Source of the DNA: PALSA-612 sp963711315
GTDB taxonomy: Bacteria > Actinomycetota > Thermoleophilia > Gaiellales > Gaiellaceae
Assembly: GCA_963711315.1 (NCBI GenBank)
Contig: CAVQDQ010000005.1
Span: 186,001 to 250,000, forward strand
DNA: 64,000 nucleotides
Direction: 5' to 3'
Shown here piece after piece: positions 42,994 to 52,204 of this stretch. Each line of letters starts with the position of its first letter. Within the stretch, counting starts at the first letter, position 1. The translations under genes were made by a program, and so were the position numbers. The notes below the pieces were generated by a model. That model was given only the letters and a program-made list of their open reading frames with translations. It was not told where the DNA came from and ran no database searches.

Positions 42994-43890
42994 ATGAGCG
43001 TGGAGGTCGGCAGCGCGGCCGTTACCCAGATCGCGGAAGCCGTCGCGAGAGGGCAATGTCTGCTCTTTCTCGGGGCGGGAGTCCACGGTTCCCCTCCCGA
43101 GGGCTCGTCGTACGTCTACACGGAAGCAGAGCGGCCACCGCTCGGAAGCACGCTCAGTGAGCTGCTCGCCGAAGAGTGCGACCTCGTGACGACGTATCCG
43201 AATGAGAATACGAAGAACCTCCAGCGCACCTCCCTCTTCTACGAGACGATGCGGAGCCGCCGGCAGCTCGTCCAGACGATCGGGTCGGTGGTGCAGGCCG
43301 GAAAGAAGCCCTCGCCGATCCTGCGCGGGCTAGCAGAGCTGGGCTTCACGCTCCTCATCACGACGAACTACGACCAGCTTCTGGAGCGAGCGCTCAGAGA
43401 TGCCGGCAGCGACTCGCGCGTGACCGTCTACAGCCCCGACTCGACACGGCCGACCGAGCAGTATCTCGATGACCCGACGGCCGAGCGCCCGTTCGTCTTC
43501 AAGATCCACGGCGACATCGGGACACCTGAGTCGGTCGTCATCACTGACGAGGACTACATCCAGTTCGTCCTGCGGATGCGTGACCAGAAGCCGTACTACC
43601 CGGTACCGGAGATCTTCAGATTCCAGCTCGAGCGCTGGACGACGCTCTTCGTTGGCTACAGCCTCGTGGACTACAACCTACGGCTGCTCTTCAAGACGCT
43701 GCGCTGGGGCGTCGACAGGGCCAACATCCCGGACGCCTACTCGGTCGATTGCCACCCCGACCCGCTTGTCGTCGAGGTTTTCGAGAATCAGCAGAAGTAC
43801 CTGAAGTTCATCGTCCAGGATGCGTGGACGTTCGTTCCGGAGCTCTATCGCGCGGTCATTGGCAAGGAGATGCCCGATTACCGCGATTGA
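42994..43890 (+). CDS. SIR2-like NAD-binding protein
   Basis: A 298-residue SIR2-fold protein, preceded by GGAGG. Motifs run CLLFLGAGV near residue 22, ITTNYDQLLERAL with Asn125, FKIHGD with His172, and LFVGYSLVDYNLRLLF. These are the residues that bind NAD and activate water in SIR2 NADases of antiphage systems. It overlaps the following nSTAND-WD40 gene, so the pair look like effector plus sensor. No HerA or TIR partner is fused. An NADase role is inferred from family and context. Confidence 0.85.
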   Translation: MSVEVGSAAVTQIAEAVARGQCLLFLGAGVHGSPPEGSSYVYTEAERPPLGSTLSELLAEECDLVTTYPNENTKNLQRTSLFYETMRSRRQLVQTIGSVVQAGKKPSPILRGLAELGFTLLITTNYDQLLERALRDAGSDSRVTVYSPDSTRPTEQYLDDPTAERPFVFKIHGDIGTPESVVITDEDYIQFVLRMRDQKPYYPVPEIFRFQLERWTTLFVGYSLVDYNLRLLFKTLRWGVDRANIPDAYSVDCHPDPLVVEVFENQQKYLKFIVQDAWTFVPELYRAVIGKEMPDYRD

Positions 43891-46800
43891 GGTCAATGCA
43901 TCCGTCCTGCCGCGGACGCCCTACCGAGGCATCGAATCGTTCAGGTACAGCGATCGCAAGATCTTCTTCGCCCGCAAGGTCGAGACGCGCGAGCTGTTGC
44001 AGCTCGTGGTCGTCTATCGCGGCGTGTTCCTCTACGGCGGGTCCGGCTCCGGCAAGTCGTCGCTCATCAACGCAGGCCTGATTCCGGCGGTGGAAGAGGA
44101 AGGCTTCCGTGCCGACCGCATTCGCGTGCAGCCGCGACTCGGCGACGAGTTCGTCGTCGAACGAATTCCCATGACAGAGGAAGACGGGTCGTTTCTCCCT
44201 TCGAGCTTTGCGTCGGATGCCGGAGACTCGGCGCAACTCGTGCTCAGTGCGGACGAGCTTCGGTCTCGCCTCGCCGCGCTTGGCCCAGAGGCTCGAGCAC
44301 ATCGCCCATTGCTGATTCTCGACCAGTTCGAGGAGCTCGTCACGCTCTTCGAGGAAGCGCCCAACAGTGAAAAGCTCGAAGAGGCGCTCGCGTGTCAACA
44401 ACGCATCGTCGACGCACTGATCGACCTGCTCCAGGACACGACGCTGCCCGTCAAGCTCGTCTTCGGCTTTCGCGAGGACTACCTGGCGAAAGTGCGGAAG
44501 CTGCTCGACCGCAGCCCCGAGCTGGTGAGCCAGTCGTTGCTCCTCACTCCGCCCGTAGTGGACGCGCTTCCGCGACTCATCCGCGGGCCGTTCGAGGATC
44601 ATCCGGGCTGGTTCGATCGTGAGTTGTCGCCTGAGCTCGCGACGCAGCTGGCCGAGGCCGTTCTCCGTCATACCGGGGCCGGCTCGATCAACCTCACGGA
44701 GCTGCAGATCGTCTGCCTCCGTCTCTGGCAGTCGAGCGATCCCGAGCGGCTTCTGAAGGAGAAGGGAATCCAGGGACTGCTCGAGGAGTACCTCGAGGAG
44801 TCATTGAACCGATTCCCGGCGGAGCTGCACTATCCGGCGGTCGCGTTGCTCAGCCAGATGGTGACGGCCTCTGGCGTCCGCAACGTCGTCTCCGCCGACG
44901 ACCTGGTCGAGCGCGTGCGCACGGACGAGCCCGACATACCCGAAGAACGACTCGAGCGCACCCTCGACGCGCTGGAGAAGGAGACGAAGCTCGTGCGAAG
45001 GGAGCGGCGCCGAGACCTCGATCTCTTCGAGATCTCCAGCGAATTCCTCGTGCCGTGGATTGGACGGCAGCGGGCAGAGCGGCTAAAGGCCCGCGAGCAG
45101 GCCAGGCTCGCGCAGGAGCTCGAGGAGCAGCGGAGACGGCAGCGTGCACGTCTCATTCAACGGCTCGGGCTCGTCATCTCGGGGCTCTTTCTGGCGGCAG
45201 TCGTGCTCGGCGTACTCGCGGCCGTCCAGGCGCGCACGGCGAGCAGCGAGCGCGACGAATCGCGCTCGCGCGAGGCCGCGCAACGCGCGTTCGTGCTCCT
45301 CGACTCTCAGGACGATCCGAGGCTTCAGGTCGACCCTGACGACAGCGTGCAGACCGCCTTCCGCGCCTACTCGTTCAATGAGACGATCGAGGCCGAGGAA
45401 GCCCTTCGCGCCGCGCTGGTCAGGTCCCGTCGCCGTGCCGTGTTGCGTGGGCACAAGGACGCCGTCGTCAGCGCCAGGTTCAGTCCCGACGGGAAATTCG
45501 TCGTGACGGGAGGGGCGGACAAGACCGTTCGGTTCTGGCGTGCAGACTCGGGAAGCCCCGCCGGCCGGCGCATCTCGTTGCAGACGCCGGTCAGAGGCGC
45601 GTCGTTCAATCGCGACGGCACGCTCGTGGTAGTGGCGAGCGACGATGGGACGGCGCGGGTCTTTAGGCGCTCGAGCGGCGAGCGGATCGCACCCGTACTG
45701 CGCCCGCCGGGCGGACGCGTCCTGACGGCTGCCTTCAGTCCTAACGGAAACCTCGTCGTAACGGGCAGCGACGATGGGAATGCCCAGGTCTGGCGGTGGT
45801 CGACCGGAAAGCAGGTGGTGGTCCTGCCGGGGCACGGAGGTCCTGTGTCGGGGGCGGCGTTCAATCCGACCGGTGAGCTTGTCGTGACAGCAAGCGACGA
45901 CGGCATCGCGCGAGTCTGGCGATGGTCTGCACGCAAGATGCTCAAGATCCTGCCTGCAGGCAACGGCCGCCTCTTCGGTGCCGCCTTCAGCCCGGACGGG
46001 GAGCTCGTCGTGACGGCGAGCGACGACAAGACGGCTCGCGTCTGGCAGTGGAAGACACGCAAGCAGCTCGCTCGCCTGCGGCTGCCGGGTGCTGTCCTGA
46101 GCGCGTCGTTCAGCCCCGACGGGAGATTTGTGGTCACTGCCGCCAACAGCGAAAGCGGACAGCTGCAGGTGTGGGAGATCTACAACAGCGAGCGGGCGAT
46201 CACCGGCAGGCGCCTCGCGACGCTCCGCGGCGATAAAGGGCCGTGCTACGACGCTTCGTTCAGCCCCGACGGGACGCTGATCGCTTCTGCCTGTGCCGAA
46301 GGAAGTGCCCGGCTCTGGGACCCCGCCACCGGAAGGACCGAAGATGACAAAGTCGAGACCCGCAGCGGCGTGACAGCTGCGTTGAGCCAGGACGGCAGTC
46401 GGCTTGTGACGGGGGATGAGCAGGGAACGGTGCAAGTCTGGGAGCTGTCCGACCTCAGCCGCGGTCCCTCGTTCGAGGTCGGCGCGGCCGTGAATGCCGT
46501 GGCGTTCAGCCCCGACGGGGAGCTCATCGCGACCGCGAGCAGTGACGGCACCGCGGCGATTTGGCGCGCGACGGGGACGCGCATAGCCGTCCTACCAAGA
46601 CAACGGGGCCCTGGCATGAGCGTGGCCTTCAGCCCAGACGGCGAGCTCGTCGTCACGTCGGGTCAGGACGGGACCAGCCTCTGGGATGTGCCGGCCGCGC
46701 GGGCAGTGGGGCTACCTTCGCGGGGACTACCCAGGGCTTCGGGTCTCAACAGTGCAACGTTCAGCCCGGACGGGAAACTCCTGCTGACCGCCAGCGAGTC

Positions 46801-47293
46801 CGGGATCGTTCAGGTCCAGGATACGCGAACGGGGGAGCTGTACTTACTTAGTACAAGCGTCACCGGGTCGGCAACGAGCGCCGCCTTCAGCCCGGACGGC
46901 TCCCTGGTGGCCGTCGCGAATGGCGATCGGACGGCGACGATCTTGAACGTCGAAGATCCCAAGAAGCCAAGGGTGCTCACGCTGCTTCGAGGCCACACGG
47001 GGCCCTTGACGAGCATCTCCTTCAGCGCCGACGGCAAGTTCGTCGTGACATCGGGCCGAGACGGCACCGCACGGGTTTGGGAAGCGCACAGCGGCCGGGC
47101 GCTCAACGTTCTCCGCGGCCACAATGGCTGGGTCAAGAGCGCCGTGTTCAGCCCGCGCGACGCGACCGCTGTGATAACTGCAGGCGACGACGGGACGCTG
47201 CGGCGCTACACCTGTGATGCCTGCTTCACGATCAAAGAGCTGGAAACGCTCGGCAACTGGACCGAGGAGGAGCTGAAGGGCGAGGTCCCCTGA
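43820..47293 (+). CDS. nSTAND1 NTPase - TM - WD40 repeat protein
   Basis: 1157 residues if started at ATG 43820, overlapping the SIR2 gene by 71 bases; TTG 43859 or an ATT at 43877 (seven bases after AAGGAG) are alternatives, as the family usually begins just before YRGIESF. NTPase: Walker A GGSGSGKSS near residue 73 and Walker B LLILDQFEEL near 164. A membrane helix lies at about 447-472 (LVISGLFLAAVVLGVLAAV). From about 535 some fourteen WD40 repeats (FSPDGKFVVTGGADKTVRFW) make up two propellers. STAND NTPases sense a trigger through such propellers, oligomerise and switch on effectors; here SIR2 is the obvious effector. Confidence 0.9.
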   Translation: MRGRSFRSSIARSLARRCPITAIEVNASVLPRTPYRGIESFRYSDRKIFFARKVETRELLQLVVVYRGVFLYGGSGSGKSSLINAGLIPAVEEEGFRADRIRVQPRLGDEFVVERIPMTEEDGSFLPSSFASDAGDSAQLVLSADELRSRLAALGPEARAHRPLLILDQFEELVTLFEEAPNSEKLEEALACQQRIVDALIDLLQDTTLPVKLVFGFREDYLAKVRKLLDRSPELVSQSLLLTPPVVDALPRLIRGPFEDHPGWFDRELSPELATQLAEAVLRHTGAGSINLTELQIVCLRLWQSSDPERLLKEKGIQGLLEEYLEESLNRFPAELHYPAVALLSQMVTASGVRNVVSADDLVERVRTDEPDIPEERLERTLDALEKETKLVRRERRRDLDLFEISSEFLVPWIGRQRAERLKAREQARLAQELEEQRRRQRARLIQRLGLVISGLFLAAVVLGVLAAVQARTASSERDESRSREAAQRAFVLLDSQDDPRLQVDPDDSVQTAFRAYSFNETIEAEEALRAALVRSRRRAVLRGHKDAVVSARFSPDGKFVVTGGADKTVRFWRADSGSPAGRRISLQTPVRGASFNRDGTLVVVASDDGTARVFRRSSGERIAPVLRPPGGRVLTAAFSPNGNLVVTGSDDGNAQVWRWSTGKQVVVLPGHGGPVSGAAFNPTGELVVTASDDGIARVWRWSARKMLKILPAGNGRLFGAAFSPDGELVVTASDDKTARVWQWKTRKQLARLRLPGAVLSASFSPDGRFVVTAANSESGQLQVWEIYNSERAITGRRLATLRGDKGPCYDASFSPDGTLIASACAEGSARLWDPATGRTEDDKVETRSGVTAALSQDGSRLVTGDEQGTVQVWELSDLSRGPSFEVGAAVNAVAFSPDGELIATASSDGTAAIWRATGTRIAVLPRQRGPGMSVAFSPDGELVVTSGQDGTSLWDVPAARAVGLPSRGLPRASGLNSATFSPDGKLLLTASESGIVQVQDTRTGELYLLSTSVTGSATSAAFSPDGSLVAVANGDRTATILNVEDPKKPRVLTLLRGHTGPLTSISFSADGKFVVTSGRDGTARVWEAHSGRALNVLRGHNGWVKSAVFSPRDATAVITAGDDGTLRRYTCDACFTIKELETLGNWTEEELKGEVP

Positions 47294-47301
47294 ACTGGGG
47301 A

Positions 47302-48303
47302 CTACCTGACGACGCACGCCAGGGCTGACGTATGGTCTCCGCGCGGCTGGGGAGGAGGTGGTTGCGGAGGAGGCTTCCCGGGAGCTCTGGGCGTGACCGA
47401 GCTCCAATCCGGCGCCACGTCCCAGTTGGGGGAGTCAGTCAGCTTCCGTACCGAGCTGCCGTCGCTCTTCATGACATAGAGATCGCGATTGCCGGCCTGG
47501 CTGCGGTCGCTCACGAAGGCGACGGATTTCGCATCCGGCGACCAGGCAGGAAACGCGTCCAGGGCGGGATTGGTAGTGAGCCGCTGGAGCAGAAACCGAT
47601 CGTTGGTCGCGTAGATCTCGAGGTTGCCGTCCCGATCGCTGACGAACGCGACGAGCTCTCCGTTTGGCGACCAGCTCGGGTCGAAATCGGACGCGCGGTT
47701 GTTCGTCAAGTTCAGGAGTGGGGAGCCGTTGAACTTCATGAGAAAAATCTCGCGGTTACCCGTGCGCATGGTCGTGAAGGCGATCCCGCGGCCGAACGGC
47801 GACCACGCGGGATCCCCGTCGAAGGCAGGGTCGTTCGTCAGCCGTTTTACCTTGCGAGTCTTCACGTCGACCCTGTAGAGCTCCGAGTTTCCGTCACGCT
47901 GGCTCTCGAAGACGACGTACTTTCCGTCCGGTGACCACGAGGGGTCGCCGTCGAAGCCCGGCTTTCTGGTCAGGTTCCTCAAACCGGTGCCGTTCGCGTT
48001 CATCATGTAGACCTCGCTGTTGCGCGCCGGCGATCCCGACGGGTCGGGGTTGTACTCGAAGGCGATTCGCTTGCCGTCGCGTGACCACGCCGGTACCGCA
48101 TAGCAGGCGTGCTGCTTCCTGACCAGCTTCGGCTGGGCCGCCACATCGCTCATCACGTAGATCTGGGCGTAGCCGTCGCGAAAGCTCTGAAAGGCGATGA
48201 GCCCGTTCTTGCCCGGGAACGCAGCCTTCGACGACTGGGTGCCGGCGGCGACGACCGCGAGCACGCCCGCGCCCGCAAGCGCAGCTATCCGTGTGCGGCT
48301 CAT
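47302..48303 (-). CDS. Secreted TolB-like beta-propeller protein
   Basis: A 333-residue exported protein; signal peptide to about residue 28 and AAGGAGAGGG before the ATG at 48303. Six TolB/PD40 repeats follow (PSWSPDGKYVVFESQRDGNS, then NSELYRVD and its variants), ending in a Pro-rich tail. An open frame continues upstream to 48522 but belongs to a separate broken gene. It converges on the nSTAND gene, stops nine bases apart. Probably a periplasmic or surface binding protein with no known partner. Confidence 0.82.
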   Translation of the reverse strand: MSRTRIAALAGAGVLAVVAAGTQSSKAAFPGKNGLIAFQSFRDGYAQIYVMSDVAAQPKLVRKQHACYAVPAWSRDGKRIAFEYNPDPSGSPARNSEVYMMNANGTGLRNLTRKPGFDGDPSWSPDGKYVVFESQRDGNSELYRVDVKTRKVKRLTNDPAFDGDPAWSPFGRGIAFTTMRTGNREIFLMKFNGSPLLNLTNNRASDFDPSWSPNGELVAFVSDRDGNLEIYATNDRFLLQRLTTNPALDAFPAWSPDAKSVAFVSDRSQAGNRDLYVMKSDGSSVRKLTDSPNWDVAPDWSSVTPRAPGKPPPQPPPPQPRGDHTSALACVVR

Positions 48304-48314
48304 CCCTCTCCTTT

Positions 48315-48525
48315 TCACTCGCGGGCGAGGTACTTCTTTATGCAGTGCACAGAGCCGAGATTCTGAGCAAAGATATGGAAATCGGCAAGCTGGTGGACGG
48401 TGAAGCCGAGCTCCTCCCAACACACTGCGGTTGGCGTCGTCCGTCGCCGTCAGCTCGCTCCACGCCCCGTGACCGTACGTCGGCAGCCAGACGTGGTTGC
48501 CCTCGGCGTCGTCGATCTGCACGAC
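48315..48525 (-). pseudogene. Frame-broken small gene or C-terminal fragment
   Basis: Leftward from about 48522 the frame reads QIDDAEGNHVWLPTYGHG and AWSELTATDDAN. One extra base near 48429 moves it to AVCWEELGFTVHQLADFHIF and ends KKYLARE at 48315. Both parts look like real protein and an in-frame stop lies just upstream, so it is either a 68-residue gene with an error or a remnant. Not recognised. Confidence 0.4.
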
Positions 48526-48599
48526 GCAAGGCGCCTATCTTCAACCCCCCGCTCGCATGAACGCCAGCCAGCATAGGACTTCCAGGGCGTCTGTGGAGC

Positions 48600-49349
48600 T
48601 TACGCCCACCAGAGTGGATCGCGGCGAAGCCCGCGCAGCCGGCGATCCACCCTGTTCAGCGTCGTGTCGGCCGGAACGAGCAGCCCACGGCCGGCGAACC
48701 CGACCATGCGATCGAGCGACCCTAGGAACTCCGCGGCCGGCTCCGGGGTGTCGCGGAGCACCCATAGCGTCTCGGCATTCGTCCACGCGGCGTCGCGGGC
48801 GCGCTCGACGTTCCACATTGCGATGACGTCGTCGAGGCGGCTGTACCGATGCACGATGCGACTGAGCCTGCGGAGCCAACCCGTCATATATCGCCCCTTG
48901 AGCTTGGCCTCGACGTCGGCGAGCAGCGCGTTGACGCGGAGGTAGTCGGCATGCTGGGGCGAGCCCCGCCGCGGTTTGACCCCTAGCTCGGCCCAGGTTG
49001 TGGCGAGCGCGACGGGCAAGTCCCGATTGATGTGCGCGTTCATGCCCGCGAGCGCGAACTGGATCGGTGCGATACCGCGCGTGGAGCGCGCCGCGAAGAG
49101 GGGACGCCATGCCGGGGGCGCCGTCCTCGGGTCGCGTTCGTTCAGGTCGAACGCGGCAAAGAAGAGGTCTGCGAAGGCGACGTCGAGCCGCTCGAGAGCG
49201 CGGGGATCTGCGAATCCGCCTCGCTCGAGACTACCGGCGACGCCCTCCGTCACCTCGCGGTAGAGCTTCATGAAGCACGCGACGCCGTCGGATCGCGGCA
49301 GGGAGGCCTCGATCGCACGCATCCGTGCGACAACGTCGGCGACGCTCAT
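48600..49349 (-). CDS. DUF5995 family protein
   Basis: A 249-residue helical protein common in actinobacteria. QFALAGMNAHINRDLPVALA near residue 105 and the DPLWWA tail are typical of DUF5995. ATG 49349 is chosen over an upstream codon that would add a Cys-rich stretch. Function unknown. It is divergent from the TIR gene with an 80-base shared upstream region. Confidence 0.8.
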   Translation of the reverse strand: MSVADVVARMRAIEASLPRSDGVACFMKLYREVTEGVAGSLERGGFADPRALERLDVAFADLFFAAFDLNERDPRTAPPAWRPLFAARSTRGIAPIQFALAGMNAHINRDLPVALATTWAELGVKPRRGSPQHADYLRVNALLADVEAKLKGRYMTGWLRRLSRIVHRYSRLDDVIAMWNVERARDAAWTNAETLWVLRDTPEPAAEFLGSLDRMVGFAGRGLLVPADTTLNRVDRRLRGLRRDPLWWA

Positions 49350-49429
49350 GTCTTCATCGTCGCAGCAACACGCCCACATCTCGAGTATTCTCGTGCCGCA
49401 CCGCACATAGGCAGGTGGGAGGATCGCGA

Positions 49430-50653
49430 ATGACAGCCGTCAGCTCTCGCATCTTCATCAGCTACCGGCGCACCGACTCGTCGGCCTACGCCGGTCGGCT
49501 TTTCGACCAGCTGAGCGCTCGCTTCGGCGAGTCGCAGGTGTTCATGGACGTCGACACGCTGGAGCCAGGCATCGACTTCGTTCAGCGAATCGAGGAGTCG
49601 CTCGGCTCGGCGGACGTGCTGATCGCGGTCATTGGCCGAGGGTGGGCAAGCGCCGTCGACGAGAGCGGTCGTCGGCGGTTGGACGATCCACACGACTTCG
49701 TCCGTATCGAGGTGGGCGGAGCTCTTCGCCGCAACATCCGGGTCATTCCCGTCCTCGTCGGCGGTGCGGCGTTTCCCACCGCCGAGGAGCTGCCGGACGA
49801 TCTCGACGGGCTCACGCGTCGCAACGGCCTCGAGATCTTCGACACCGACTGGAAATCGGGGACGGAACGGCTCTTCGTCGCCATCGAGCACGTGCTGGAT
49901 CTGGCGCCGGCTCAGCCTCCGCCTCCATCCGTCGCCGAGCCAACCCGCTCTGACGAGGTGCCGGTAGCCGGAGAACCCCGCCGCCGATCGCGGAGGCTGC
50001 TGTGGATCGTCGCTGGTGTCGCAGCTCTGCTCGCGGTGGCTGGCCTCGGTGCCACTGCCATGCTCGCCTCGCGAGATGACGGAGGCGAGTCGGCGACGGG
50101 CACAGTCCCGGCAAGCAAGAAGAGCACGCCTACGGTGAGTCGCACGATCGGCCTTGTTCCCTACCTGGTCGGGCCGTTGCCGAACGATCCTCTGTCTCAG
50201 GGTCGGTGCTTCGTTCCCTTCAGCCCGGAAGCAGCCGTTCGGGTTCGGGGAGCCCGTCATGGATCGGATTGGATTCAGTGCGGCGACTTCCCTGGCGGCG
50301 AGCCGAAACGAGCAACAGGCACGTACCGGTTCGCCGGTCTGACGCTGCCGCCGGGATCGCGACTTGCGTGGTTTCGCGGCCTGGCGGTGATCGACGAGTT
50401 CTCGTCCAGCAGTCAGCGCGGTTCGCGTGTGACCTGGACCGTCTTCTACCGAGACAGGGTGCTGTGCGCCGACACGATCGCCTGGACAGCGCCGCTACCG
50501 ACGCCGACGATGTTCTCCTGCGACGCGCGTGACATCCCTGGCGACGCCGACCTGCGCCAGTTGCGCATCGATCAGAAGGCGGACCTGGCGAGTGGTGAGG
50601 AATTCTGGGCAGGCTTCCTGCATCCGAGGATCTCGGTCACGATGCCGGGTTGA
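49430..50653 (+). CDS. TIR domain - TM - extracytoplasmic domain protein
   Basis: A 407-residue protein, preceded by GGGAGG. The TIR domain covers residues 6-150 (RIFISYRRTDSSAYAGRL; VFMDVDTLEPGIDF), with Glu94 in DFVRIEVGGAL in the position of the NADase catalytic Glu. A Pro-rich linker, an Arg-rich stop and one membrane helix at about 189-213 follow, then an external domain with four Cys. An inside TIR with an outside sensor suggests a receptor whose ligand triggers NAD cleavage or signalling. No immunity partner nearby. Confidence 0.87.
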   Translation: MTAVSSRIFISYRRTDSSAYAGRLFDQLSARFGESQVFMDVDTLEPGIDFVQRIEESLGSADVLIAVIGRGWASAVDESGRRRLDDPHDFVRIEVGGALRRNIRVIPVLVGGAAFPTAEELPDDLDGLTRRNGLEIFDTDWKSGTERLFVAIEHVLDLAPAQPPPPSVAEPTRSDEVPVAGEPRRRSRRLLWIVAGVAALLAVAGLGATAMLASRDDGGESATGTVPASKKSTPTVSRTIGLVPYLVGPLPNDPLSQGRCFVPFSPEAAVRVRGARHGSDWIQCGDFPGGEPKRATGTYRFAGLTLPPGSRLAWFRGLAVIDEFSSSSQRGSRVTWTVFYRDRVLCADTIAWTAPLPTPTMFSCDARDIPGDADLRQLRIDQKADLASGEEFWAGFLHPRISVTMPG

Positions 50654-50677
50654 CGCCGCCTCGTGCGCCGAGCGGGG

Positions 50678-52126
50678 CTAGGAGGGCTCTTGATACACGG
50701 GCTCGCCTGCGCTTTCCGCAGGAGCATACGCCCCGGCGCGTAGCAGCACCGCCCCGAGCCCCGCGGCCACCGCCGCGAAGATCGCGCCGACGAGGAAGGC
50801 GAGGTGGTAGCCGCCGGTGAGTGCGGAGACCTCCGACTCGCCCGCCGCGAGGAGTGTGTCGGTGCGCGAGGCTGCGAGGCTCGCGAGCACTGCGAGCCCG
50901 AGCGCGCCGCCCATCATGAACGAAGTGTTGACGACGCCGGACGCCAGTCCGGCCTCTTCCGGAGCGACATCGCTCATCGCGGCCAGCAGCACGGGGTTGA
51001 AGGCCATCCCGGCGCCGATGCCGAGGAGGATCATGCTGGGCAGGACATCGGTTAAGACGTTTCCGTCCACGGGTGCGCGCGCGAAGAGCGCGAGCCCGAG
51101 CGCCGCGAGCCCGAGCCCCGTCACGAGCGGGGGCTTTATGCCAAAGCGGAGGACGAGCTTCGCCGACAGCACGATAGAGAACGCGCCCATGATCAGGTTC
51201 GCGGGCAGGAACGTCAGGCCCACCTGCAGCGGGCTGTAGCCGAGCACGAGCTGGAGATACAGGGCAGACATGAAGAACCACGCAAACATCGCCGCGGCCC
51301 AGAAGACGCCTATCGCGTTCGCGGTCGACACGTTGCGCAGCCGGAAGAGGCTGAGCGGCACGAGCGGCGACTTGACGCGCGACTCGATGACGAGAAATGC
51401 ACCAAGCAGCCCCGCGGCCACCGCGAGCAGGCCCAGCGTGCGCAGCGTGGTCCAGCCGACCTCGTTGCCGTTCACGATCGCGTAGACGGCGATCATCAGC
51501 GCTGCCGTCACCGTCACAGCGCCCGCCATGTCGAGACGCTGCGCGGCCGTCGCGACGCGCTCGCCGGGAATCAGCCAGAAGGTAAGGCCGAGGACGAGGA
51601 AACCGACCGGGACGTTGACGAGGAAGATCCAGTGCCAGCTCAGGACGTCGGTGAGGATGCCGCCCAGCAGCACGCCGATCGACCCTCCGCCCGATGCGAC
51701 GAAGCCGAAGACGCCCATCGCCTTCGCCCGCTCTGCCGGCTTCGTGAACAGCATCATCATCAGGGACAGCGCGACTGCGGAGACGATTGCGCCGCCGACA
51801 CCTTGCACCGCCCTGGCGATGACGAGCATCTCTTGCGACTGCGCGAGCCCGCAAACGGTCGAGGCGACGGTGAAGAGCCCGATCCCGATCACGAACAGCC
51901 GCCGGTGGCCGAACAGGTCGCCGAAACGCCCGCCGAGCAGCAGGAAGCCGCCGAACGTGATCAGGTAGGCATTGACGACCCACGCGAGTGACTCCTCGGA
52001 GAAGCCGAGGTCCTCCCGGATCGAAGGCAGGGCCACCCCGACGATCGTCACGTCGAGGACGATCATCAGATCACCGAGGCAGAGCACGAGCAGTGCCAGC
52101 CAGCGTTTGCGGTTGTCCATCGTCAT
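50678..52126 (-). CDS. MFS transporter, DHA2 (14-TM) family
   Basis: A 482-residue drug/proton antiporter-type permease. MIVLDVTIVGVALPSI in the first helix and GGRFGDLFGHRRLF (motif A) are typical, and fourteen membrane helices can be counted. It probably exports a toxic compound. ATG 52126 is used; the second Met at 52120 is equally good. Single gene, divergent from the STAS gene. Confidence 0.93.
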   Translation of the reverse strand: MTMDNRKRWLALLVLCLGDLMIVLDVTIVGVALPSIREDLGFSEESLAWVVNAYLITFGGFLLLGGRFGDLFGHRRLFVIGIGLFTVASTVCGLAQSQEMLVIARAVQGVGGAIVSAVALSLMMMLFTKPAERAKAMGVFGFVASGGGSIGVLLGGILTDVLSWHWIFLVNVPVGFLVLGLTFWLIPGERVATAAQRLDMAGAVTVTAALMIAVYAIVNGNEVGWTTLRTLGLLAVAAGLLGAFLVIESRVKSPLVPLSLFRLRNVSTANAIGVFWAAAMFAWFFMSALYLQLVLGYSPLQVGLTFLPANLIMGAFSIVLSAKLVLRFGIKPPLVTGLGLAALGLALFARAPVDGNVLTDVLPSMILLGIGAGMAFNPVLLAAMSDVAPEEAGLASGVVNTSFMMGGALGLAVLASLAASRTDTLLAAGESEVSALTGGYHLAFLVGAIFAAVAAGLGAVLLRAGAYAPAESAGEPVYQEPS

Positions 52127-52204
52127 CGGAGGCTTAGACCGTCTTCAGTTCTGAAACTCATCGCCCGCGATGAGCATTCCCCTTTTGCGCCGTCTAAGAA
52201 ACCG

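Noticed and set aside
45440..47200. Repeated 15-17 base motifs as a CRISPR or satellite array
   Set aside because: They are the coding signature of WD40 repeats (FSPDG) at about 120-base spacing inside one open frame.
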